Counted from the first letter of the stretch, positions 1 to 10,140 are shown. The stretch is DNA of 43,332 bases from Oscillospiraceae bacterium (GCA_020024475.1 JAHHTS010000009.1:1-43332), one strand, 5' to 3'. Notes: generated by a model from the sequence alone, not told the origin. Made by a program: numbers and translations.

Positions 1-42
1 AGAATTGATAAAACAAAAGATTCAAAATTAAAAGAGTGTTAA
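1..42 (+). CDS. Possible C-terminal tail of an upstream gene (partial)
   Basis: Frame 1 is open from the first base and ends at a TAA at 40-42, giving 13 residues (RIDKTKDSKLKEC). The composition is that of a charged protein tail and the next gene has its own promoter, so this may be the end of a gene cut by the window. Nothing can be said about its function, and a chance open stretch is equally possible. Confidence 0.25.
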   Translation, partial: RIDKTKDSKLKEC

Positions 43-50
43 GTGTAATA

Positions 51-79
51 TTGCAATTAGAAATACCTTAATATATAAT
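51..79 (+). promoter_or_regulatory. Sigma-A type promoter for the HEPN-like gene
   Basis: TTGCAA at 51-56 and TATAAT at 74-79 are separated by 17 bases. The start codon of the next gene lies about 50 bases downstream. The match is by eye; no start-site data. Confidence 0.55.
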
Positions 80-127
80 TATTTGTAGATTGATTTAAAG
101 TTATGAATAAATGAAGGAGAATCCATT

Positions 128-574
128 TTGACTAAAGATAAAATTCAAAATTATAATGAGCATGCAAAATTTTTGGCGGAAATTGCACAAGCTATACTTG
201 AAGGAAATAAATCGGTATTGGATATTAGTGGAGTCAAAGAAATGATTGCTTTGTATCTATTAATACCGTATATGTCAGAACAAACACTTGAGACACCAGG
301 GGATAAATATGTTATTCCTAAAATAAAAGGAGAATTTGTAGAAGGTATTTCATATTCTGAACTAAGAAATACAATTAGTCATTCGTTTGTTACAGTTGAA
401 GAAGATAAAAATGACGGCACTATGCATGGTAAATATTTAATTTTTGATGATAGAATAATTTGTAATAGAAATGAACACAACAAAAAAGGGGTTCACAGTG
501 AGGCATATAATATCACAATTGATCAAGTAAACAAAAAACTATTAGAAATGATTAAAAAAATTATAAGTTTTTAA
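128..574 (+). CDS. Small HEPN-like protein, 148 aa
   Basis: The gene starts with TTG at 128, supported by AAGGAG at 114-119 with 8-base spacing. The product is mostly helical. It carries R80-N81-x3-H85 (YSELRNTISHSF), the RX4H pattern with a polar residue after the arginine that marks the active site of HEPN ribonucleases. HEPN proteins cut RNA in toxin-antitoxin, abortive infection and CRISPR systems. No MNT-type antitoxin gene lies beside it, so a solo RNase, a regulator or a chance motif all remain possible. It has its own promoter and terminator, which separates it from the transfer operon, and it is more A+T-rich than that operon, which fits a separate acquisition. The family is not otherwise recognised. 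Confidence 0.6.
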   Translation: MTKDKIQNYNEHAKFLAEIAQAILEGNKSVLDISGVKEMIALYLLIPYMSEQTLETPGDKYVIPKIKGEFVEGISYSELRNTISHSFVTVEEDKNDGTMHGKYLIFDDRIICNRNEHNKKGVHSEAYNITIDQVNKKLLEMIKKIISF

Positions 575-607
575 GTATCAGTGGTCACGCAATTTAGGAT
601 TAATTTT

Positions 608-640
608 AGCACTTAAGCAACATAGCTTAGGTGCTTTTTT
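608..640 (+). terminator. Rho-independent terminator after the HEPN-like gene
   Basis: An 11-bp stem (608-618 with 625-635, one G-T wobble), a 6-base loop and a run of six T residues. It isolates the first gene from the transfer operon starting at 678. Confidence 0.8.
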
Positions 641-677
641 CATGCAATAAAACAAAGTAAGGAGGAATAAAATCTAT

Positions 678-3600
678 ATGTCAAGAAAATATGACCTTAT
701 TTCAGAGTTATATAATCGAACTAGCAAAGCCGTAACATCAAATGCTGAAAACTGGCAGAGTTTCCTTAGAACAGCTTGTAGAAACTACAAACTGAGATAT
801 GACGAACAGATTTTAATCTATGCTCAGCGACCTGATGCGATTGCAGTTCTTGAAATAGAACAATGGAATGGAAAATTTGGTCGTTGGGTAAATAAAGGTG
901 CAAAAGGTATTGCAGTTTTCTCTGATGAAAACAGAGAACGACAATGGCTTACTCACTATTTTGATATATCGGACACACACGAAAGCAGATATTCAAGACC
1001 TGTACCTATTTGGCAAATGCGAGATGAATATATCCCCGAAGTTATTGAAACTTTGGAAAATTCATTCGGAACATTAGAAAACAATTCTCACCTTCCCGAA
1101 GCTATCATTAGTTCAGCAAGAAATGCAGTTGAAGATAATCTTCCGGATTATTTAGGCGATTTATTGTATTGTGCTGATGAAAGTTTCTTATCAGAACTTG
1201 ATGAGAATATGATCGAGCCAATGTATAAATCATTAGTAACAAATAGTGTTGCATATATGATGATGCGTAGAATCGGCATTGAACCAAGCGATTATTTCGA
1301 AAACAGTGACTTTGTTGACGTTACCAATTTCAACACACAGGATACACTTAACTCTCTTGGTTTTGCGACTAGTGATATTGCAGAAATGGGACTTACTGAG
1401 GTAGCCAAAACAGTAATTGCTTTAGAGCGAAATCGCATAATTGCTGACCGAAAAGAAAATGAGTACAATAAGGTCACAAAAGAAAACGAAAGGAGTTTTG
1501 AAAATGAACGAAATCACCTACACGATGGTGGGAGATTACAATCTTCCGAACCTGAAATTACCGGAACAGCCACAAGTGGAATTGGGCAGATACGCTCAGA
1601 TGAGAAGAACATATCTGAAGGAACAACACAAAGTTCTGTATTACAACTTTCTGACGAAAGGGACTCTAATTCAGCACTTAGCCGAAGTGGAACAGAGAGC
1701 GATCGAGATGGAAGAAACTCTTATGAAACAGATGGCAGCACAGGAAGGATTGACAGAACAGTTGAAAGCAACAGATATGATGGACTGGGTTCGCAAGAAC
1801 AACAACTTGAAGAACAGAGTTCAGGAAATCGTGAGATCAGAAGTAATCTACGCTTAGATTACTTTGATAGAAAAAACGAAGATAACAGTCTTCCTTTCTT
1901 TGGTAGAGATAAGGATGTAAATGCAATTCTTGTAACTACGCCCCATCTTAAAGCTACAAAAGATGAAATCAGGAAGTTCTTTGAAGAACATAAAGATAAG
2001 GATGCTCGTGAAGAATATGTTAAAAGTATATTCAATAATGACTATACGGAACTCATAATTGATGGCGATCGCCGTGTGGGTTATAAAACATATCAGAATG
2101 TTCTTCACCTATGGGAAGGAAGCTATGAAAATCGTACAGCACAATCTTATTTTGATTGGGGTGTCATTGCATCTCACTTTGAAGGATTGCGATTGCTAGG
2201 AGAATTATATGATGAGATCAAGCCTCTTCCATCAATAGAAGGACAGCTTAATCTTTTATCACAGACAGAGGAGAAATCTTCTGTCTTTTCTTTTTCTCAA
2301 GAACTTATTGATACGATTCTCTGCCGTGGAAGTGGTGTTTGTGAAGGTAAAATGAGAATTTATGAGCAGTTCAACAAAAGCTTGTCTTCTAAAGAAAACA
2401 TTGAATTTTTAAAGAATGAATACGGTTGGGGCGGTTCATATCCAGCTATAACTGGTACTGGAGTTGATGAACAACACGATGCAAAAGGAATTCATCTGCA
2501 AAGAGGATTTGGTGAAAATGATCCTCGAATGACACTTAATTGGAAGCAGGTTGAAAAAAGACTTGGCGAACTGATTAAAATGGATAGATACCTTAATCCA
2601 AAAGAAAAGGAAAACTATCCACAGTGGCTTGAAGCAAGAGAAATTGAACGAGCCGAAATAGAAGAACGAAAGAAAAATCGTGAAATTCTTTCTACTGCTC
2701 CTCCAGAAATTACAGAGTTTAACGCTGATAATATCATAGGTCAAGAAGTTACTATTGATGATAGCAAATTTGTCATTGAGAGTGTTGGAAAAATAAGTGG
2801 TGATGTTTCTATGAGAGATATTACTTTTGAAAACACTAATGGTTTCCCTATTAACCGTGTAGAAAAACTTGGTTATGTTCTTGATTTATTAAATGGAACA
2901 AAAAATGAACTCGAATATATCTATGATTATCATCTAGGTGACAAGGTGTATATTGGAGCTGCTGAGTATGAAATATTATCTTTTGATGATAAACGAGTAA
3001 TGCTTTATGACTTTGAAATGCCGTTGTTTAATAAGGAAATGACTCGTGAGGAATTCGATAAAAAAGTAAAAGGAAATCCTTTTAATGACCATTTAAGAGT
3101 TCCGGCAGAAACCAAAGAATCATCAAAGATCGAAATGGAACTTGCTGATCGTCTAACGGAATTTATGCAGAATTTCGATTTCTATGAGTTTCAGGACAAT
3201 ATGGAAATGGATGAAACATATGAAGAAGCTGTTGAAAAAACAAGACAGCTCTTAGATGATCCAAAAGGCGTTGAAGGTGTTTTGACATTCTTAAACAGTA
3301 TTGATAACGAAGAACTTGCTGATGCTCAGATAAACGAGTACCAGGCATTAGTAAAAGAAGTTCAAAACTTGGCTGAGAATAAAAAAGATGAAACCCTTTT
3401 AAATAAAGCAAAAAATCTTATTGATGTTTTTTGTCAGGTTGAGTATCAACAAGAAGATGGTGCAGATTATTCTGATTTATCAAAAGTAGGTGTAGCCTAT
3501 ACCGAAACCGAAGAAGATGCCTATCCAATCGAATCTTTTGTCGACTTGGAACAATTTAAGATTGAAACATTTGTCCAGAGTGTAAGAACCTATTATGAAC

Positions 3601-6600
3601 AATATCAAAGTCTTGAAGATATGGTTGAAAATGGTCTTCCTAATCTTGATTTCTCTGATTTAACTTATATATCAGAAGAAGATATGGAAATCATCAATGC
3701 GAAAGTAAATGGCGAAGTAATAACCAACATAGGTAATATGCCAATCGAAGATTATCGAGAAATAAAAGCAGTGCAAAGTGGTTTCGATAGTTACGATGAT
3801 ATGTATAATCAGGGCTTTCGTCTTGGTGATGGCTATGATAAAGCGCCAGAACCTGAACAAGTTTCAGAACCAATAACACCTACTTGGGAAAAGAAGAAAA
3901 AAGAAAAAGTCAAAAGTTTTGACTTGCACCCTGATATTCCAATGTCAGAAAGACATAACTTTGATTTAATTAACCATCCGATAGAAACAGTTCCAAAGAA
4001 AGAACGTTTCAGAAGAAATATGGATGCAATAAATGTTTTAAAAAAGTGCGAATTTGAAGATAGATATGCCACTCCAGAAGAACAAGAAGTGTTGTCAAAA
4101 TATGTTGGATGGGGTGGTCTTTCAGAAGCTTTTGAAGAGAATAACAGTGCTTGGGCAAATGAGTTTAAAGAGCTTTATACAGCCCTCTCACCCGAAGAAT
4201 ATGCAGCTGCAAGAGAAAGTACACTAACTGCCTTTTACACACCTCCTGAGGTTATTTCAGCGATTTATAAGTCAATGGAAAGAATGGGTTACAAAGAAGG
4301 AAACCTTTTAGAGCCAAGTTGTGGTATTGGTCATTTTATCGGTATGTTGCCTGAATCAATGAGCAAAAGTAAAGTGTATGGTGTTGAGTTAGATAGCGTC
4401 TCTGCAAGTATTGCAAGACAGCTTTATCAGACATCATCGATTGCAAATCAAGGATATGAGAATGTAAATCTCCCTGATAGTTTCTTTGATGGAATAGTTG
4501 GTAATGTTCCTTTTGGCGATTTTAAAGTAATGGACAAGCGATATGATAAACACAAATTTCTTATTCACGATTACTTCTTTGCAAAATCACTTGATAAACT
4601 CCGTCCGGGTGGAATTATGGCTCTTATTACGAGCAAAGGAACAATGGATAAAGAAAATTCCAACGTTCGAAAGTATATTGCACAAAGAGCCGACTTATTA
4701 GGAGCTATCCGACTTCCAAACAATACCTTTAAAGGTAATGCAGGAACTGAGGTTGTATCTGATATTTTGATCTTGCAAAAAAGAGATAGACTTATTGATA
4801 TTATGCCTGATTGGGTTCACTTAGATACAGATGAAAATGGTATTAAAATGAACTCCTACTTTGTTTCCCATCCAGAAATGATACTTGGTGAAATGAAGAT
4901 GGTAACAGGTCGTTTTGGAATGGAATCTACTTGTGAACCATATGAAAATATGGAACTTGAAAATCAACTGGATGAAGCATTTTCAAATATTCACGGAGAA
5001 CTTTCAGTGTATGAAGTCGAAGATGAATTAGAGGAAGAAGATAATTCGATCCCAGCTGATCCAAATGTAAGAAACTTCTCATACACAGTAGTAGACGATA
5101 CTGTTTACTATCGTGAAAACTCAAGAATGATACCTCAGACAATATCAGCTACGGCTGAAAATCGTGTTAAAGGTATGATTAAAATACGAGAGTCTGTTAG
5201 AAATTTGATTGAACTTCAAACAGAAGATTATCCTGACGAAGACATCAAAAAAGAGCAAGAAAACCTAAATCGTTTATATGATGACTTTACTAAGAAATAT
5301 GGATTGATCAACAGCCGAGCAAATAGTTCAGCCTTTTCACAAGACAGTTCTTTCTCTCTCCTTTCCGCTTTGGAAGTTTTAGATGAAGAAGGAAATCTTG
5401 AAAGAAAAGCTGATATGTTTATTAAGAGAACCATAAAACCACATACACCAATCACTTCAGTTGACACAGCAAGTGAAGCACTGGCCGTGTCAATGGGAGA
5501 AAAAGCTCGCATAGATATGGAATATATGTGTGAGCTAACTGGTAAAAGCGAAAATGAAATGTATGAGGATTTAAAAGGTGTCATTTTTCTTAATCCTAAA
5601 CACAGTGAACTGATGTCGGAAGCTAAATATCTTATGGCTGATGAATACCTTTCAGGTAATGTCAGAGAGAAACTTGCATTCGCAAAACAATCAGCTATGC
5701 TTTATCCGGATGAGTACAAAATCAATGTAGAAGCATTAGAAAAAGTACAGCCAGTAGATTTAACAGCAAGTGAAATATCCGTTCGTCTTGGTGCTACTTG
5801 GTTACCCGAAGATATAGTACAAGAGTTTATGTTTAACTTCTTGGAAACGCCTCGATATGCACAATGGAACATCAAAATTCATTACTCACCTTACACAAGT
5901 GAATGGAATATTGAAGGTAAATCTTACGATAGATCAAACGTAAAAGCTTATAGCACGTATGGTACAAGTCGAATAAATGCTTATAAGATTTTTGAAGAAA
6001 CGCTTAATTTAAAAGATGTTCGCATCTTCGATTATATTGAAGACGAAGAAGGAAAGAAAAAAGCTGTTCTAAATAAAAACGAAACAGCGATTGCTCAGGC
6101 AAAACAAGAACTTATCAAACAAGGCTTTCAGGATTGGATATGGGAAGATCCTGCTCGTAGAGAAAGACTTACCAAACTATATAACGAAAAGTTCAACAGT
6201 TTAAGACCTCGTGAGTATGATGGTAGTCATATTGTGTTTAGTGGTATGAATCCTGAAATTGAGTTAAGAGAACATCAGAAAAATGCTGTTGCTCATATTC
6301 TTTATGGTGGAAATACTTTATTGGCTCACGCTGTAGGTGCTGGTAAAACATTTGAAATGGTAGCAGCTGCACAGGAGTCAAAACGACTTGGCTTATGCAA
6401 TAAATCACTGTTCGTAGTTCCAAACCACTTAACAGAACAGTGGGCATCTGAATATTTACAGTTATATCCTTCAGCGAATATTCTTGTTGCTACTAAGAAA
6501 GATTTTCAAACCAAGAATCGTAAAAAATTCTGTGGTAGAATTGCTACTGGAGATTATGATGCTGTTATCATTGGTCATTCGCAGTTTGAGAAAATCCCTA

Positions 6601-8735
6601 TGTCAATCGAAAGGCAAAGAGCAATTCTTGAACAGCAACTTGATGAAGTTACAATCGGAATAACAGAATTGAAACGTAATCGTGGAGAAAACTTCTCTGT
6701 AAAACAGCTTGAAAAATCAAGAAAAGCAATCAAGCAGAAACTTGAAAAGCTCAATGACCAGACACGTAAAGATGATGTAGTGACATTTGAAGAACTTGGT
6801 GTAGATAGATTATTTATTGATGAAAGTCATTATTATAAAAATCTTTACCTCTACACTAAAATGAGAAATGTCGGGGGAATTGCTCAAACAGAAGCACAAA
6901 AATCCTCTGATTTATTTATGAAATGTCGATACCTTGATGAGATTACCGGAGGTCGTGGAACTGTATTTGCAACCGGTACTCCAATCTCAAATTCAATGGT
7001 AGAGTTATATACGATTCAAAGATATTTGCAGTATAGTACACTTCAAAAGTACAACTTACAACACTTCGATGCTTGGGCATCAACGTTTGGAGAAACTGTC
7101 ACAGCAGTCGAATTAACTCCTGAAGGAACTGGCTATCGAGCTAAAACAAGGTTTGCAAAGTTTTACAATTTGCCTGAGCTTATGGCTATGTTTAAAGAAG
7201 TAGCTGACATTAAAACAGCTGATATGTTACAACTTCCCGTTCCAAAGGCAAACTTCCATAACATTGCTGTAAAGCCATCAGAAATGCAGACGGAAATGGT
7301 TGCTTCACTTGCAGAAAGAGCTGAAGCTGTTCGTGGTGGAGGTGTTGATTCCAGTGTGGATAATATGCTTAAAATTACGAACGATGGTAGAAAACTTGCA
7401 CTTGATCAAAGAATGTTAAATGATATGTTACCTGATTTTGAAGGTAGCAAAGTCAATGCTTGTGTTGATAATATCTACAACATTTGGAATGATACAGCCG
7501 AAAAGAAATCGGCTCAGCTAGTATTCTGTGACCTATCTACTCCTAAGAATGATGGCTCATTCAATGTATATGATGATATTCGTAAGAAACTTGTTGAGAA
7601 AGGAATTCCTGAAAATGAAATAAGATTTATTCACGAAGCTGATACCGATGTTAAGAAAAAAGAACTTTTCCAAAAGACACGTAAAGGAGAAGTTCGTGTA
7701 TTGCTTGGCTCAACTCAAAAGATGGGTGCTGGTACAAATGTACAAGATAAACTTGTCGCATTACACGATGTAGACTGCCCTTGGCGTCCATCTGATTTGG
7801 AGCAAAGAAGTGGTCGTATCATTCGTCAAGGTAATGAAAATCTAGAAGTAAATATCTACAGATATGTTACAGAGCAAACATTTGATGCTTATCTTTATCA
7901 GCTGGTTGAAGGAAAACAAAAATTTGCTTCTCAGATTATGACAAGTAAATCTCCGGTCCGATCAGCTGAAGATATTGACGAAACTGCTCTTTCATATGCT
8001 GAAATAAAAATGCTTGCGACTGGTAATCCACATATCAAAGAGAAGATGGACTTAGATATACAGGTTCAAAAATTAAAGCTGCTTAAATCGAACTTCTTAT
8101 CAGAAAAATACTCTTTGGAAGATAAAATCATTAAATATTATCCAGAGCGAATAGCAACATTAAAGACAAGAATTAACGGTCTTGTTAAAGATGTTGAAAC
8201 AGCAAATGCTCACCCGAAATCAACAGCCGATATGTTTGTCGGTATGAAAATTTCGGGTGTTTTTTATTCTGATAAAACAGAAGCAGGTAAAGCTATATTA
8301 AATGCTTGTAAAACAATGTCTAGTCCTGATTCTATACCTCTTGGGGAATGTCGAGGGTTTAAATTGGAACTTTACTTTGATACTTTCGATAGAACTTATA
8401 ACGTAAAAGTTAAAGGAGAAACCAGTAGAAATGTTCCGTTAGGAGAAGATGTTCACGGTAATATCGTAAGAATTGAAAATGGTATTGATAAATTTAATGA
8501 AGTCCTTGCGACAACAAAAGATGATTTAGAAAATACTGAAAAACAATTTGAAACAGCAAAGATTGAAGTAGAAAAACCATTCCATCAGGAAGAAGAATTA
8601 AAGGCTAAGTTAGCTCGTTTAGATGAATTAAATATCTTACTGAATATGGATAAAACGGAAAATGAGATCGTTGGTGGTGAGCCTGAAGAGAGCGAAAGTT
8701 TAGAAAGGAGTAAAAATAAGGATTATGAAAGATAG
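678..8735 (+). CDS. ICE giant SNF2 helicase / N6-methylase-fold protein, 2685 aa
   Basis: This is the hallmark large protein of Tn1549-type elements, probably handling or protecting transferred DNA. Start ATG 678 follows GGAGG at 661-665. Residues 1-90 resemble the ArdC/LtrC N-terminal ssDNA-binding region. Residues about 255-395 are a low-complexity linker that also encodes TnpV in another frame. A methyltransferase fold lies near 1175-1350 (motif I EPSCGIGHF near 1212); motif IV reads NVPF rather than NPPY, so catalysis is uncertain. The SNF2 helicase has Walker A (AVGAGKTFE near 1885), DESH box (near 2048) and the arginine motif QRSGRIIRQG near 2376. The C-terminus is coiled-coil-like and ends in KDYER. 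First gene of the transfer operon. Confidence 0.9.
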   Translation: MSRKYDLISELYNRTSKAVTSNAENWQSFLRTACRNYKLRYDEQILIYAQRPDAIAVLEIEQWNGKFGRWVNKGAKGIAVFSDENRERQWLTHYFDISDTHESRYSRPVPIWQMRDEYIPEVIETLENSFGTLENNSHLPEAIISSARNAVEDNLPDYLGDLLYCADESFLSELDENMIEPMYKSLVTNSVAYMMMRRIGIEPSDYFENSDFVDVTNFNTQDTLNSLGFATSDIAEMGLTEVAKTVIALERNRIIADRKENEYNKVTKENERSFENERNHLHDGGRLQSSEPEITGTATSGIGQIRSDEKNISEGTTQSSVLQLSDERDSNSALSRSGTESDRDGRNSYETDGSTGRIDRTVESNRYDGLGSQEQQLEEQSSGNREIRSNLRLDYFDRKNEDNSLPFFGRDKDVNAILVTTPHLKATKDEIRKFFEEHKDKDAREEYVKSIFNNDYTELIIDGDRRVGYKTYQNVLHLWEGSYENRTAQSYFDWGVIASHFEGLRLLGELYDEIKPLPSIEGQLNLLSQTEEKSSVFSFSQELIDTILCRGSGVCEGKMRIYEQFNKSLSSKENIEFLKNEYGWGGSYPAITGTGVDEQHDAKGIHLQRGFGENDPRMTLNWKQVEKRLGELIKMDRYLNPKEKENYPQWLEAREIERAEIEERKKNREILSTAPPEITEFNADNIIGQEVTIDDSKFVIESVGKISGDVSMRDITFENTNGFPINRVEKLGYVLDLLNGTKNELEYIYDYHLGDKVYIGAAEYEILSFDDKRVMLYDFEMPLFNKEMTREEFDKKVKGNPFNDHLRVPAETKESSKIEMELADRLTEFMQNFDFYEFQDNMEMDETYEEAVEKTRQLLDDPKGVEGVLTFLNSIDNEELADAQINEYQALVKEVQNLAENKKDETLLNKAKNLIDVFCQVEYQQEDGADYSDLSKVGVAYTETEEDAYPIESFVDLEQFKIETFVQSVRTYYEQYQSLEDMVENGLPNLDFSDLTYISEEDMEIINAKVNGEVITNIGNMPIEDYREIKAVQSGFDSYDDMYNQGFRLGDGYDKAPEPEQVSEPITPTWEKKKKEKVKSFDLHPDIPMSERHNFDLINHPIETVPKKERFRRNMDAINVLKKCEFEDRYATPEEQEVLSKYVGWGGLSEAFEENNSAWANEFKELYTALSPEEYAAARESTLTAFYTPPEVISAIYKSMERMGYKEGNLLEPSCGIGHFIGMLPESMSKSKVYGVELDSVSASIARQLYQTSSIANQGYENVNLPDSFFDGIVGNVPFGDFKVMDKRYDKHKFLIHDYFFAKSLDKLRPGGIMALITSKGTMDKENSNVRKYIAQRADLLGAIRLPNNTFKGNAGTEVVSDILILQKRDRLIDIMPDWVHLDTDENGIKMNSYFVSHPEMILGEMKMVTGRFGMESTCEPYENMELENQLDEAFSNIHGELSVYEVEDELEEEDNSIPADPNVRNFSYTVVDDTVYYRENSRMIPQTISATAENRVKGMIKIRESVRNLIELQTEDYPDEDIKKEQENLNRLYDDFTKKYGLINSRANSSAFSQDSSFSLLSALEVLDEEGNLERKADMFIKRTIKPHTPITSVDTASEALAVSMGEKARIDMEYMCELTGKSENEMYEDLKGVIFLNPKHSELMSEAKYLMADEYLSGNVREKLAFAKQSAMLYPDEYKINVEALEKVQPVDLTASEISVRLGATWLPEDIVQEFMFNFLETPRYAQWNIKIHYSPYTSEWNIEGKSYDRSNVKAYSTYGTSRINAYKIFEETLNLKDVRIFDYIEDEEGKKKAVLNKNETAIAQAKQELIKQGFQDWIWEDPARRERLTKLYNEKFNSLRPREYDGSHIVFSGMNPEIELREHQKNAVAHILYGGNTLLAHAVGAGKTFEMVAAAQESKRLGLCNKSLFVVPNHLTEQWASEYLQLYPSANILVATKKDFQTKNRKKFCGRIATGDYDAVIIGHSQFEKIPMSIERQRAILEQQLDEVTIGITELKRNRGENFSVKQLEKSRKAIKQKLEKLNDQTRKDDVVTFEELGVDRLFIDESHYYKNLYLYTKMRNVGGIAQTEAQKSSDLFMKCRYLDEITGGRGTVFATGTPISNSMVELYTIQRYLQYSTLQKYNLQHFDAWASTFGETVTAVELTPEGTGYRAKTRFAKFYNLPELMAMFKEVADIKTADMLQLPVPKANFHNIAVKPSEMQTEMVASLAERAEAVRGGGVDSSVDNMLKITNDGRKLALDQRMLNDMLPDFEGSKVNACVDNIYNIWNDTAEKKSAQLVFCDLSTPKNDGSFNVYDDIRKKLVEKGIPENEIRFIHEADTDVKKKELFQKTRKGEVRVLLGSTQKMGAGTNVQDKLVALHDVDCPWRPSDLEQRSGRIIRQGNENLEVNIYRYVTEQTFDAYLYQLVEGKQKFASQIMTSKSPVRSAEDIDETALSYAEIKMLATGNPHIKEKMDLDIQVQKLKLLKSNFLSEKYSLEDKIIKYYPERIATLKTRINGLVKDVETANAHPKSTADMFVGMKISGVFYSDKTEAGKAILNACKTMSSPDSIPLGECRGFKLELYFDTFDRTYNVKVKGETSRNVPLGEDVHGNIVRIENGIDKFNEVLATTKDDLENTEKQFETAKIEVEKPFHQEEELKAKLARLDELNILLNMDKTENEIVGGEPEESESLERSKNKDYER
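1504..1857 (+). CDS. tnpV: TnpV family protein, nested out of frame inside the helicase gene
   Basis: A 117-aa product read in the +1 frame relative to the helicase. ATG 1504 has an excellent ribosome site, AAAGGAG at 1489-1495 with 8-base spacing. The sequence (ITYTMVGDYNLPNL, LGRYAQMRRTYLKEQHKVLY, EGLTEQLKATD, ending EVIYA) is a recognisable TnpV protein, a small family of clostridial mobile elements of unknown role. The overlapping stretch of the helicase reads as a disordered Ser/Asp/Gly/Arg/Glu-rich linker, which is what is expected when the constrained frame is the nested one. It is therefore a true overprinted gene rather than a shadow. It could be a fossil insertion kept open because both frames are used. 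Confidence 0.75.
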   Translation: MNEITYTMVGDYNLPNLKLPEQPQVELGRYAQMRRTYLKEQHKVLYYNFLTKGTLIQHLAEVEQRAIEMEETLMKQMAAQEGLTEQLKATDMMDWVRKNNNLKNRVQEIVRSEVIYA

Positions 8736-8750
8736 AAAAAAAATCATTAT

Positions 8751-8780
8751 ATATGACTGCCCTTTATTGGGTAGTCATAT
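8751..8780 (+). other. Hairpin between the helicase gene and DUF5688 gene
   Basis: A 12-bp stem (8751-8762 with 8769-8780, one wobble) and 6-base loop in the 110-base gap. No T run follows, so it is more likely an mRNA processing or attenuation element, or a protein site, than a terminator. Confidence 0.5.
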
Positions 8781-8845
8781 GACTAACGTTCGTTACCAGG
8801 AATATTTAATCTTGTTTAAAAGATTAACAGAAAGGAAATAAAAAT

Positions 8846-9796
8846 ATGAATTTTATAGATTTTTGTAATTATGCAAAAGAAAATATTTTAAATTATATGC
8901 CATCGGGATACGAAAATTCAGATGTCATATTAGATACAACAACAAAGAATAATTCTGTAATTAGATATGGGATTTCAATCTTTACAGGACAAAACAATAT
9001 GGTTCCTAAAGTTTATTTAGAAAGTTTTTATGAGCAGTACAATCAAGGGAAAAATATACAAGACGTTATGAAAGATTTAAGCAAAGAGTATGTACGAAAC
9101 ATCGTACCAGAAAGGTCTTTTATTGCAGAAAATGTATATAATTTTTCTAAAATAAAAAATTTCATTACAACAAAAATTGTAAATGCAAATCAGAATAAAT
9201 TTTTTATAAAATCAAGGCCACATAAAAAAATTGATGATTTAGTATGCTTTTATCAAATTTCGATTAAGAATTTTTTGGACGGTACAATAACAATTCCGAT
9301 TTCAAATGAATTATTTAAACATTGGGGAATTTCGAATGAAGAATTGCATAGTCTTGCTGTGGAAAATACAGAAAAGATGTATCCTTCAGAGTTAAAAGAT
9401 ATTGCACAAACTTTGTTTGGAGAACCTAAAAATTATTTAGATAATCCTAAATCATATTCAAATGAGCCGATGCTTGTATTAACGAATACAGAAAATCTTG
9501 GAGGAAGTTCAATCTTAGCAAACGATAATATATTGCAGAAAATTTCTGAGGTAGTAAATGATGATTACTATATTTTGCCATCATCAATTCACGAATTGTT
9601 GATTATACCGAAGAATATGAGTGAAGAAATGAATTTAACTGAACAAGCATTAGGTATAATGGTTCGAGATGTAAATGTTTCTCAAGTCAATGCAGAAGAA
9701 CAATTATCAGATCACGTTTATTCATATAGTCGAGATGTTAAAGAACTTTCAACTTGTAAGAATTCAAAATTAAAATTAAAAGAAATGGAGAGATAA
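8846..9796 (+). CDS. DUF5688 family protein, 316 aa
   Basis: The N-terminal half has the features of DUF5688, with PKVYLESFYEQYNQGKNIQDVM near residues 53-75. This domain is common in conjugative elements of clostridia but has no established function. There is no signal peptide or membrane segment, so it is cytoplasmic. ATG 8846 follows AAAGGA. The stop lies 4 bases before the next start, whose ribosome site is formed by the last codons. The tail is KLKEMER, a C-terminus shared with several neighbours. Its role in transfer or in the recipient is not known. Confidence 0.7.
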   Translation: MNFIDFCNYAKENILNYMPSGYENSDVILDTTTKNNSVIRYGISIFTGQNNMVPKVYLESFYEQYNQGKNIQDVMKDLSKEYVRNIVPERSFIAENVYNFSKIKNFITTKIVNANQNKFFIKSRPHKKIDDLVCFYQISIKNFLDGTITIPISNELFKHWGISNEELHSLAVENTEKMYPSELKDIAQTLFGEPKNYLDNPKSYSNEPMLVLTNTENLGGSSILANDNILQKISEVVNDDYYILPSSIHELLIIPKNMSEEMNLTEQALGIMVRDVNVSQVNAEEQLSDHVYSYSRDVKELSTCKNSKLKLKEMER

Positions 9797-9800
9797 TTTT

Positions 9801-10136
9801 ATGAGCTATAAAGATTTTAACCGCTTGCTTTATGAAAAATCTGTTTCGGAATACACGAATTTTATTACTGAATTAGAGTCAATGACACCAGATGAAATCA
9901 TTGAACATTCCTATGAAAAAGTAATAAAAGAAGATTTAGTTACCTTATTAGAAAACAATGATATAGATCAAGATAAAGCAAAATCACTTTATTTAAAGAA
10001 ATATCCACTTGATTATATCTATCAGGAATGGCTTGACAAAGACTGTTCTCATATAGAAATGCTCGAAGATACTATCAATGATAGTGCAGAACGTGCTACA
10101 AAAGAACGCAAAGAAAAGTCAAAAGAAAGTAGGTGA
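9801..10136 (+). CDS. DUF3848 family protein, 111 aa
   Basis: A small acidic helical protein. The pattern LLYEKSVSEYTNFI, SMTPDEIIEHSYEKVIKED and LDYIYQEWLDKD matches my memory of DUF3848, a family of ICE-borne proteins of unknown function. It lies 4 bases after the previous gene and 4 bases before the next, so it is translated as part of the block. It ends in EKSKESR. No catalytic motif is visible. Confidence 0.65.
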   Translation: MSYKDFNRLLYEKSVSEYTNFITELESMTPDEIIEHSYEKVIKEDLVTLLENNDIDQDKAKSLYLKKYPLDYIYQEWLDKDCSHIEMLEDTINDSAERATKERKEKSKESR

Positions 10137-10140
10137 TCGT

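Noticed and set aside
1..677. Left attachment site of the ICE
   Set aside because: No direct repeat matching the region after the integrase was recognised, and the element may extend beyond the window.
1292..1477. Minus-strand and out-of-frame open stretches within the giant helicase, VirB4, CHAP and SNF2 genes
   Set aside because: They lack ribosome sites and protein-like sequence and arise from the A-rich codon use of the real genes. Only the TnpV frame at 1504-1857 passed.
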